NCBI RefSeq assembly: GCF_000285295.1
Contig: NZ_CADP01000002.1
Location: forward strand, 22,759-86,758
Length of the DNA stretch: 64,000 bases
Direction of reading: 5' to 3'
Origin: Komagataeibacter europaeus LMG 18890
Lineage (GTDB): Bacteria > Pseudomonadota > Alphaproteobacteria > Acetobacterales > Acetobacteraceae
The notes under the pieces were generated by a model, which was not told the origin of the DNA, ran no database searches, and saw only the letters and a list, made by a program, of their open reading frames with translations. This document shows, in pieces, positions 54,902-64,000 of this stretch (the stretch's first letter is position 1; each line of letters starts with the position of its first letter). The translations under genes were made by a program, and so were the position numbers.

Positions 54902-56755
54902 ATGTCCAAAGCGTATTTTTCCGCCCCCCGGGCCGGTGCAGCCGGTCTTTCCCCCGTGCATGGGGATGCAGGCCAGTCATCAGGCGGCGCATCCGCACTG
55001 GCCGGGTTGCCGCGCTGGGACCTGTCGGACCTGTATGACGGGCCGGATTCGCCGCAGCTTGCGACCGACCTTGATCAGGCGGATGAGGACGCGCAGGCGT
55101 TCGCGCGCGCGTGGCAGGGGCGGCTGGCCAATGTGCCGGGTGGTGAACTGGCGCAGGCCATTGCCGAATACCAGCGTATTGACGAAGTGCTGGGTCGGGC
55201 GGGATCGTATGCGCAGCTTCTGTTCGCGGCCAATACATCGGATTCCGACGTGGCGCGGTTCGCGCAGTCGGTCAATGAACGGCTGACCGCCATTTCCACG
55301 CATCTCCTGTTCTTTACGCTGGAAATCAACCGCATTTCCGATGACGGGCTGTCCGCGCAGTTGAGCGACCCGGCGCTTGCGCACTGGGCGCCTTTCCTGC
55401 GTGACCTGCGGGTGTTCCGGCCCTACCAGCTGTCTGACGAGGTCGAGGCCGTCCTGCACGAAAAATCCGTCACGGGGGCCGCCGCGTGGAATCGCCTGTT
55501 TGACGAGACGATGGCCAGCCTGCGGGTGCGCGTGGGGGGCGAGGACACGACGCTGGGCAATGCGCTGGATACCATGTCCAGCCCTGATCGCACGGTGCGC
55601 GAACATGCCGCCCACGCCATTGGCGATGAACTGGGCCGCAACGTGAAGCTGTTTTCGCTGATCACGAACACGCTGGCCAAGGACAAGGCCATCGTGGACG
55701 GGCTGCGCCATTACCCGCGCCCGACTTCGGCGCGCAACTGCGCCAACATGGTCGAGGATGACGTGGTCGATGCGCTGGTGCAGGCCGTGACCGAGGCCTA
55801 TCCCCGCCTGTCGCACCGTTATTATGCGCTCAAGGCCAAGTGGCTGGGGCTGGAAAAGTTGGAATACTGGGACCGTAACGCCCCGCTGACCACGCAGGAT
55901 GAACCGCTGATCCCGTGGACGGAGGCGACAAAGCAGGTCATGGCCGCGTACGAAGGCTTCGACCCGCGCATGGGCACGGTGGCGAAGCAGTTTTTCGACC
56001 ATGCCTGGATTGATGCGCCGCCGGTGCCGGGCAAGGCCTCGGGCGCGTTTGCCCACCCTACCGTGCCATCGGTGCATCCCTACCTGCTGCTGAATTATCG
56101 TGGGCGCACGCGCGACGTGATGACGCTGGCGCATGAACTGGGCCATGGCGTGCATCAGGTGCTGGCGGGAAAGCAGGGCTACCTTATGTCCAGCACGCCG
56201 CTGACACTGGCGGAAACCGCCAGCGTGTTTGGCGAAATGCTGACCTTCCGCGCACTGCTTGATGCCCAGACCGATCCCGCGCGCCGCAGGCTCATGCTGG
56301 CGGCCAAGGTGGAGGACATGCTCAACACCGTCGTGCGGCAGATCGCCTTCTACCGCTTCGAGATGCTGGTGCATGAGGAGCGCCGTCGCGGCGAACTGCT
56401 GCCCGCGCGCATTGGCGAAATCTGGCGCCAGACGCAGGTTGAAAGCCTGGGCCCCGCCTTCAACTTCACGCCAGATTACGATGTGTACTGGACCTACATC
56501 CCCCATTTCATCCATTCACCGTTCTATGTGTACGCCTATGCCTTTGGTGATTGCCTGGTAAACGCGCTATATGGGGTGTTCCGGTCCGGTCATCCGGGTT
56601 TTCAGGACAAGTACCTCGATATGCTGAAGGCAGGCGGGACGAAGCGGCACCGTGAACTGCTGGCCCCCTTCGGGCTGGACGCGGCGGACCCCGGTTTCTG
56701 GCAGAAGGGACTGGATGTGATCGCCGGATTTATTGATGAACTGGAGCGTGTCTGA
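54902..56755 (+). CDS. M3 family oligoendopeptidase
   Basis: A 617-residue zinc metallopeptidase of the M3B oligoendopeptidase F (pepF/M3) type. The active site is TLAHELGHGVHQ (HExxH with Glu), the third ligand lies in LAETASVFGEML, and RFEMLVHEERRRGELLPARIGEIW is typical of the C-terminal helix bundle. It degrades peptides of about 7-17 residues in the cytosol. The start is the ATG giving MSKAYF; the open frame before it looks non-coding. Length matches the family. Confidence 0.9.
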   Translation: MSKAYFSAPRAGAAGLSPVHGDAGQSSGGASALAGLPRWDLSDLYDGPDSPQLATDLDQADEDAQAFARAWQGRLANVPGGELAQAIAEYQRIDEVLGRAGSYAQLLFAANTSDSDVARFAQSVNERLTAISTHLLFFTLEINRISDDGLSAQLSDPALAHWAPFLRDLRVFRPYQLSDEVEAVLHEKSVTGAAAWNRLFDETMASLRVRVGGEDTTLGNALDTMSSPDRTVREHAAHAIGDELGRNVKLFSLITNTLAKDKAIVDGLRHYPRPTSARNCANMVEDDVVDALVQAVTEAYPRLSHRYYALKAKWLGLEKLEYWDRNAPLTTQDEPLIPWTEATKQVMAAYEGFDPRMGTVAKQFFDHAWIDAPPVPGKASGAFAHPTVPSVHPYLLLNYRGRTRDVMTLAHELGHGVHQVLAGKQGYLMSSTPLTLAETASVFGEMLTFRALLDAQTDPARRRLMLAAKVEDMLNTVVRQIAFYRFEMLVHEERRRGELLPARIGEIWRQTQVESLGPAFNFTPDYDVYWTYIPHFIHSPFYVYAYAFGDCLVNALYGVFRSGHPGFQDKYLDMLKAGGTKRHRELLAPFGLDAADPGFWQKGLDVIAGFIDELERV

Positions 56756-56756
56756 C

Positions 56757-58127
56757 GTGGCGGATGAACGGAATATCGATAATACCGGCCTGTTTGGTGA
56801 ATTCCGCCGCATGGTGCGCACGTCCGGGACGGTCGGCGGCATCGCCGCGCGTATCGCCGGGCACAAGATGGGTTTCCGCTCCAACCAGTCCGTTCATGCC
56901 GAGGATCTGAAGAGTGTCCTTGGCGGGCTGAAGGGGCCGCTGATGAAGGGCGCGCAGCTTCTGTCCACCATTCCCGGCGTCCTGCCTGAGGAATATGCCA
57001 AGGAACTGGCGCAGCTTCAGGCCAATGCGCCGCCAATGGGCTGGAATTTCGTCCGCCGCCGCATGTCCGCCGAACTGGGGCCGAACTGGGAACGTAACTT
57101 CCGCTCCTTCAACCGGGAAGCCTCGGCTGCCGCAAGTCTGGGGCAGGTGCATCGCGCCGTGCTGCCCGACGGGCGCGAGGTTGCGTGCAAGCTGCAGTAT
57201 CCGGACATGAAATCCACCGTCGAATCCGATCTCAAGCAGTTCCGCATGGCGGTGGGGCTGTTCTACAGGCTTGACAGCACGATCTGCCAGGATGACGTGC
57301 TGGAGGAACTGCAGGACCGGCTGTACGAGGAGCTGGACTACCTGCGTGAAGCCGCGAACATGCGGCTGTATCACCTTATGCTGGCGGAATTCGAGGACAT
57401 CACCATTCCCCGGCCCGTGGATGCGCTGTGCACCGCGCGCCTTCTGACCATGGAATGGGTCAACGGGCGCGGCATCCAGAAAGTGCTGGACACCAACCCC
57501 ACGCAGGAGGAGCGCAACCGCATGGCGCGCGCCCTGTTCCGCGCGTGGTATGCGCCGCTGTACCGGTATGGCGTCATTCATGGCGACCCGCACATGGGCA
57601 ACTTCACCGTGCGTGACGACTACGGCATCAATCTGCTGGATTTCGGCGCGATCCGGATTTTCCCCTCCCGCTTCGTGCAGGGCATCATCGACCTGCACCG
57701 CGCGATCGAGACGGATGACGAGGAACTGGCGATGCATGCCTATGAGGCATGGGGCTTCACCAACCTGTCGCTTGATACGGTGCGTGTGCTGAACGAATGG
57801 GCGCGTTTCATCTATGGCCCGCTGCTGGATAACCGGGAACGGTTCATTCAGGAAGACAACGACCCGCAATATGGCCGTGCCGTGGCCGAACGCGTCTATA
57901 ATGGCCTGAAGCGTACCGGCGGCGTGCAGCCACCGCGTGAATTCGTGCTGGTGGACCGGTCCGCCGTGGGGCTGGGCAGCGTGTTCCTGCGCCTGAAGGC
58001 CAAGGTGAACTGGCACGAACTGTTCCAGGAACTGGCAGGTGATTTCAATGAGGCCGCATTGGCCCGCAGGCAGGCCGAAGCCCTGCGCACCGCCCGGGTG
58101 CCGGCACCACTCGGATCACGGAACTGA
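56757..58127 (+). CDS. ABC1/UbiB-family atypical kinase-like protein
   Basis: A 456-residue AarF/ABC1 (ADCK-type) protein. The KxGQ-type segment is [14 protein letters not shown] (here KGAQ); the Ala-rich loop is [14 protein letters not shown]; the catalytic Lys is in VACKLQYP; the loop HGDPHMGNF and metal-binding LLDFGAIR complete the atypical kinase fold. Homologues support ubiquinone biosynthesis or lipid handling. I chose the GTG ten bases after GGAG rather than an upstream ATG (56736) inside the peptidase gene. No ubiquinone gene adjoins it, so the target is open. Confidence 0.85.
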   Translation: MADERNIDNTGLFGEFRRMVRTSGTVGGIAARIAGHKMGFRSNQSVHAEDLKSVLGGLKGPLMKGAQLLSTIPGVLPEEYAKELAQLQANAPPMGWNFVRRRMSAELGPNWERNFRSFNREASAAASLGQVHRAVLPDGREVACKLQYPDMKSTVESDLKQFRMAVGLFYRLDSTICQDDVLEELQDRLYEELDYLREAANMRLYHLMLAEFEDITIPRPVDALCTARLLTMEWVNGRGIQKVLDTNPTQEERNRMARALFRAWYAPLYRYGVIHGDPHMGNFTVRDDYGINLLDFGAIRIFPSRFVQGIIDLHRAIETDDEELAMHAYEAWGFTNLSLDTVRVLNEWARFIYGPLLDNRERFIQEDNDPQYGRAVAERVYNGLKRTGGVQPPREFVLVDRSAVGLGSVFLRLKAKVNWHELFQELAGDFNEAALARRQAEALRTARVPAPLGSRN

Positions 58128-58197
58128 GGGAAATGGGAACGCCCCGGTCGCACCGGCCTCTTGCGTCGGGGCGGTTGCGTCCCCACTGTCTGTAGCC

Positions 58198-60444
<2,247 letters not shown>

Positions 60445-60490
60445 GACAGGCGGACAGCCCCGGCCCTGTACCGGGCAGCGGGAACGGAGC

Positions 60491-61387
60491 ATGTCCCCCA
60501 CGCTGGAACTGAACGCGGGCGGCATGCGCCTTGGCCTGCTGCCCGACCTTGGGGGCAGTATCGCGTTCTGGCACAACGGGGCGGGTATGGAATTCCTCCG
60601 TCCGGTCAGTGACCCGCATCTGGTGGCCCAGCACGGGCGCGCGGTTGCGGGTTATCCGCTGGTGCCGTTTTCCAACCGCGTGGCGGGTGACCATTTCCGT
60701 TTCGAAGGGGTGGACTATCATCTTGACCCCAGCTTCGCGGGGGAAAACTGCGCCATCCATGGCAACGGGTGGCAGCGGCGGTGGCGAATCGCGCTCCTGT
60801 CCGACAGCAGCGCGACCCTTGCCCTCGATCACACCCCGTCTGGCGCCTATGCGGGCCAGTGGCCGTTCAGCTATCGCGCCCAGCTACGCTATGACCTGCA
60901 TGAAGCGGGGCTGTCGATCGGAATCCTGCTGGAAAACACCGATACGCGCGACCAGCCGGTAGGCATGGGGTTCCATCCCTATTTCCCCCGCCATTCAGGG
61001 CTGAAGATAGGGTTTGTCGCCAGCAGCGTATGGACCAACGGGCCGGACCATCTGCCGCTGCTGCGGATCCCGGCGGAAGGGGACTGCTCATTCGCCCACA
61101 TGCGGGACGCGGGGCATGCGCCGATCGACAACTGCTATGCCGGGTGGTCGGGCAGCGCCTTCCTGCGCTGGCCACGGGCGGGATACGCCCTGACGGTGGA
61201 AGGCAGCCCGGAACTGTCCCACCTCGTGCTGTTTACCCCGCCGGGACTGCCCTATATCGGGCTTGAACCGGTCAGCAACATGAATGATGGCTTCAACCGC
61301 GGCACCATTGCCGATAGCGGCGTGCGCGTGCTGGCCCCCGGACAGGTGATGGAGGGGCATATCCGCATGACGGTGGCACGATGCTGA
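60491..61387 (+). CDS. Aldose 1-epimerase family protein
   Basis: A 298-residue mutarotase-like protein interconverting alpha and beta anomers of sugars. The fold is recognised by GAVAGYPLVPFSNRVAGDHFRFEG-type text (RAVAGYPLVPFSNRV), the catalytic His in CAIHGNGWQR and GMGFHPYFPR, and the C-terminal Glu region PPGLPYIGLEPVSNMNDGFN. Start uncertain: the ATG is preceded by GGGAAC; a GTG at 60434 inside the end of uvrB has AGGGG 8 bases upstream. Its stop overlaps greB by 7 bases. Confidence 0.85.
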   Translation: MSPTLELNAGGMRLGLLPDLGGSIAFWHNGAGMEFLRPVSDPHLVAQHGRAVAGYPLVPFSNRVAGDHFRFEGVDYHLDPSFAGENCAIHGNGWQRRWRIALLSDSSATLALDHTPSGAYAGQWPFSYRAQLRYDLHEAGLSIGILLENTDTRDQPVGMGFHPYFPRHSGLKIGFVASSVWTNGPDHLPLLRIPAEGDCSFAHMRDAGHAPIDNCYAGWSGSAFLRWPRAGYALTVEGSPELSHLVLFTPPGLPYIGLEPVSNMNDGFNRGTIADSGVRVLAPGQVMEGHIRMTVARC

Positions 61388-61917
61388 AAACCCGGCCGCA
61401 ATCGGCCACGAAACAGGACGGTCCGGCAAAGGGCGGCCTGTCGTGCTATATTACGCCAGGCGGGATCGCCGCCATGCGCGATGAACTGAATGCCCTGCTG
61501 CGCGATGAACGCCCGAAGATCGTGGAAATCGTATCGTGGGCCGCGGGCAATGGCGACCGGTCGGAAAATGGGGATTACCAGTACGGCAAGCGCCGCCTGC
61601 GTGAAATTGACCGCCGCATCCGGTTCCTGACCAAACGCATCGATAACGCCGTTATTGTCGACCCGGCGGCCCAGCCGCAGCGTGACCGCGTGTTTTTTGG
61701 CGCGACGGTCACCTATGCCACTGAACGCGATGCAGAACGGACCGTTACCATCCTCGGCGTGGACGAGGCCGACATGGCGGCGGGGCAGGTCAGTCTTATC
61801 TCCCCCGTTGCAAGGGCGCTCATGCGCGCGGGCGTGGGCGATGAGGTCCGTCTGGTCACCCCGCGTGGCGAGGAAATGATCGAGGTCCTCGCCATTTCCT
61901 ATCCATCCGCGTCATAA
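61381..61917 (+). CDS. greB: Transcription elongation factor GreB
   Basis: A 178-residue Gre factor that rescues backtracked RNA polymerase by stimulating transcript cleavage. The N-terminal coiled coil (ITPGGIAAMRDELNALLRDERPKIVEIVSWAAGNGDRSENGDYQYGKRRLREIDRRIRFL; tip acidic residues in GDRSENGDYQY) and the C-terminal FKBP-like domain (GDEVRLVTPRGEEMIEVLAI) are complete. SENGDYQYGK and RIRFLTKRI favour GreB over GreA. It overlaps the epimerase gene. Confidence 0.93.
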   Translation: MLKTRPQSATKQDGPAKGGLSCYITPGGIAAMRDELNALLRDERPKIVEIVSWAAGNGDRSENGDYQYGKRRLREIDRRIRFLTKRIDNAVIVDPAAQPQRDRVFFGATVTYATERDAERTVTILGVDEADMAAGQVSLISPVARALMRAGVGDEVRLVTPRGEEMIEVLAISYPSAS

Positions 61918-62029
61918 GAAGGGGGCTGGCCGTGGGGGCAAAGGCATATTATGACGTTTGTTCCCGGCTGGCCCCGATCCCTGGCGGCCGTCACGAACCG
62001 GTCCTGTTCCGCGTGGAGAAAACCCGCCC

Positions 62030-63040
62030 ATGTCTCGCCCCCTGAAGGTTGCTGTCCAGATGGACCCGCTTGGCGGTGTCGATATCAATGGCGATTCCAC
62101 CTTCGCCATGATGCTGGAGGCGCAGGCCCGGGGATACGAACTGTTTGTCTATCAGGTCGAGGCCCTGAGCCTGAGCGAGGGCCGGACTGCTGCACAGGGC
62201 GGTCAGCGCACCGACCGCGTCACCGCCCGCGCCCGTCCGGTCACGGTGCGGCGCAGGGCAGGCGACCATGCGACCTTCGGGCCGGAACAGGTCATCAACC
62301 TGGCCGACATGGACGTGGTGCTGATGCGCCAGGATCCGCCATTCGACATGGCCTATATCACCGCGACCCATATCCTTGAACATATCCACGGCATCGGGCC
62401 GGGCCGGGCGCTGGTGGTCAACAACCCCGCCGCCGTGCGTAATGCGCCGGAAAAGATCCTGGTCACGCATTACCCCGACCTCATGCCGCCCACGCTGGTG
62501 ACATGGGATGTGAAGGCGATCCTGGAATTCCGCGCGAAGTGGCGTGACATCATCGTCAAGCCGCTGTTTGGCAACGGGGGGGCGGGTGTTTTCCGCATTC
62601 GGGAGGACGATCCCAACCTGAACGCCCTGCTGGAAATGCATTTTGCCCGGTCGCGGGAACCGCTGATGATCCAGCGTTACGAACCCGCCGTGCGCCGGGG
62701 GGACAAGCGCATCATCCTGGTTGACGGCGTGCCGGTGGGTGCGATCGACCGTATCCCGGCGGAAGGGGAGACGCGTTCGAACATGCATGTGGGCGGCAGG
62801 CCGGTGCGCGCGGAACTGACCGCGCGTGACCGGGAAATCTGTGATGCGATCGGTCCGATGCTGCGCGAACAGGGACTTATTTTTGTCGGAATCGACGTGA
62901 TTGGTGAATGGTTGACCGAGATCAATGTCACCTCCCCGACCGGCCTGCAGGAAATCGACCGTTTTGACGGTATCAATACCGCGGGCCTGATATGGGATGC
63001 GATCGTGTCCCGTCTGGTCACGGGCGGCGTGGACGCGTAG
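62030..63040 (+). CDS. gshB: Glutathione synthetase
   Basis: A 336-residue ATP-grasp enzyme joining gamma-glutamylcysteine and glycine. The N-terminal [27 protein letters not shown] and middle [20 protein letters not shown] are family hallmarks; the ATP-grasp part has [13 protein letters not shown] and [21 protein letters not shown], ending [14 protein letters not shown]. The start is the ATG giving [12 protein letters not shown]; the longer frame upstream is rejected. GloA in this window depends on glutathione. Confidence 0.96.
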   Translation: MSRPLKVAVQMDPLGGVDINGDSTFAMMLEAQARGYELFVYQVEALSLSEGRTAAQGGQRTDRVTARARPVTVRRRAGDHATFGPEQVINLADMDVVLMRQDPPFDMAYITATHILEHIHGIGPGRALVVNNPAAVRNAPEKILVTHYPDLMPPTLVTWDVKAILEFRAKWRDIIVKPLFGNGGAGVFRIREDDPNLNALLEMHFARSREPLMIQRYEPAVRRGDKRIILVDGVPVGAIDRIPAEGETRSNMHVGGRPVRAELTARDREICDAIGPMLREQGLIFVGIDVIGEWLTEINVTSPTGLQEIDRFDGINTAGLIWDAIVSRLVTGGVDA

Positions 63041-63065
63041 GAATTGGAAAACGGTGTCCGTGGCA

Positions 63066-63091
63066 GGCACGATGGTCGTGGCTGTCGTGCC
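63066..63091 (+). terminator. Hairpin after gshB, possible terminator
   Basis: GGCACGA (63066-63072) pairs with TCGTGCC (63085-63091) around a 12-base loop, 25 bases after the stop. No T-run follows, so function is uncertain. Confidence 0.3.
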
Positions 63092-63264
63092 ATGTGGCAT
63101 GGCGTCGGGCAGGGATTACGGGCGGTTGCACGGGCTGGATGGCGCGTGGGCAGGTCAGGTGGAATTGTAATGCAGCAGAACGGGACGGATTTGATCATGG
63201 CGGATGCAGCACGGAAGCGGGGCGGATGCGCCGTCTTCCATGGCCTTGGCATGGGAGCAGCCTG

Positions 63265-63978
63265 ATGAGTGACGTTCTGCATGATGAGGCTGCCGAGAAA
63301 GTCGTGGAAATACCTTCCCCCAAATCCGCGCTGGACGCGGCTGCGGTCAAGGCGGCGTACCGTCGCTGGGCCAGCGTGTATGACGCCGTATTCGGCAGCA
63401 TTTCGGCCTTCGGGCGCAGGCGCGCGGTCGAAGCCGTCAATAGCCTGCCGGGTTCGCGGGTGCTGGAAGTGGGCGTGGGCACGGGCCTGGCGCTGCCGTA
63501 CTACCGCAAGGACAAGCATATTACCGGCATCGACCTGTCCGGTGACATGCTGGAACGCGCACGCCTGCGCGTAAGGCGGCAGCACCTGTCCAATGTGGAC
63601 GACCTGCTGGAAATGGATGCCGAGGCAACGAAGTTCGCCGATGGCACGTTCGATATCGCGGTGGCGATGTTCGTGGCATCCGTCGTGCCGCACCCGCGTG
63701 CGCTGCTGGCGGAACTCAAGCGCGTGGTCAGGCCGGGCGGGCATATCCTGTTCGTCAACCACTTCCTGGCGCAGGGTGGCGTGCGGCTGGCGGTTGAACG
63801 CGGCATGGCGCGGGCATCGCATTCACTGGGATGGCATCCCGATTTCGCCATTGAATCGCTGCTGCCGCCGGCTGACCTGCGCCGCGCGACGTTGCAGCCG
63901 GTGCCGCCCGCGGGACTGTTCACCCTGGTCACGCTGCCGCGTGAAGCGGATAGCTGCGCCAGTCCCATGGTGGCGTAA
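63265..63978 (+). CDS. pmtA: Class I SAM methyltransferase, PmtA-like (phosphatidylethanolamine N-methyltransferase)
   Basis: A 237-residue SAM methyltransferase. Motif I is VLEVGVGTGLALPYY, then GIDLSGDMLERAR, the acidic MDAEATKFADGTFDIAVAMFVASVVPHPRALLAELKRVVRPGG. The motif set and the N-terminal AAVKAAYRRWASVYDAVFG match PmtA, which methylates phosphatidylethanolamine to phosphatidylcholine, a major lipid of acetic acid bacteria. GGGAG lies 8 bases before the ATG. Other small-molecule methyltransferases cannot be fully excluded. Confidence 0.8.
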   Translation: MSDVLHDEAAEKVVEIPSPKSALDAAAVKAAYRRWASVYDAVFGSISAFGRRRAVEAVNSLPGSRVLEVGVGTGLALPYYRKDKHITGIDLSGDMLERARLRVRRQHLSNVDDLLEMDAEATKFADGTFDIAVAMFVASVVPHPRALLAELKRVVRPGGHILFVNHFLAQGGVRLAVERGMARASHSLGWHPDFAIESLLPPADLRRATLQPVPPAGLFTLVTLPREADSCASPMVA

Positions 63979-64000
63979 GCCCCGCAGGGGTTGCCAGCCC

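Overview
The window is a 64 kb piece of a GC-rich alphaproteobacterial chromosome. Gene content and protein sequences fit the Acetobacteraceae (acetic acid bacteria), most likely a Komagataeibacter/Gluconacetobacter-type organism: a malate:quinone oxidoreductase, a PmtA-like phospholipid methyltransferase, long-form HPF, LpxI instead of LpxH, the rpoZ-rsh-acpS-lepB-rnc-era and pyrH-frr-uppS-cdsA-dxr-rseP-bamA orders, and a double-hairpin intergenic repeat that I remember as common in these bacteria. No phage, insertion sequence, CRISPR array or integrated element is visible; nearly everything is core chromosome.

Layout. 1-8.5 kb: a cut-off GNAT gene coupled to a Rieske oxygenase, an AAA ATPase divergent from yajC, a sugar porter, Fe-type superoxide dismutase, a squalene/phytoene synthase-like protein, a 3-hydroxyisobutyrate-dehydrogenase-type reductase and a phosphotransacetylase-family gene. 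8.9-11.8 kb: mqo, a NYN-domain protein and folK. 11.9-17.6 kb: rpoZ (interrupted by an amber codon), the bifunctional ppGpp synthetase/hydrolase, acpS, lepB, rnc and era. 17.8-30.5 kb: a long envelope-building run with pyrH, frr, uppS, cdsA, dxr, rseP, bamA, skp, lpxD, fabZ, lpxA, lpxI and gloA. 30.8-38 kb: rpmH, rnpA, yidD, yidC, engB and argB from one well-formed promoter, followed by dapD, dapE and a membrane protein.

38-47 kb: truA, fmt and def on the minus strand, an hsp20 gene with a heat-shock-type promoter divergent from def, a DUF1150 gene, long HPF, and a translationally coupled kdsD-lptC-lptA-lptB block. 47.3 kb: tRNA-Leu(CAG) with its own promoter. 47.6-64 kb: an NDUFA9-like reductase, gltD-gltB (GOGAT), an M3 peptidase, an ABC1/UbiB-type kinase-like protein, uvrB, an aldose 1-epimerase, greB, gshB and a PmtA-like methyltransferase.

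How the genes fit together: the central 30 kb is mostly envelope biogenesis (undecaprenyl and phospholipid precursors, the BAM machinery, lipid A, LPS transport, YidC insertion) mixed with translation and stringent-response genes. The most unusual observations are a TAG codon that cuts off an otherwise open 40-codon tail of rpoZ, two copies of a hairpin repeat that both sit between convergent genes, an hsp20 leader that could be a ROSE-like thermosensor behind an RpoH-type promoter, a LptA swollen by a long Ala/Pro/Thr linker, and a tiny protein that resembles only the dimerisation/phosphotransfer helix of histidine kinases. I did not find a convincing new multi-gene system; the window is largely housekeeping. 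All calls come from reading the sequence and remembered family knowledge; no database search was run.
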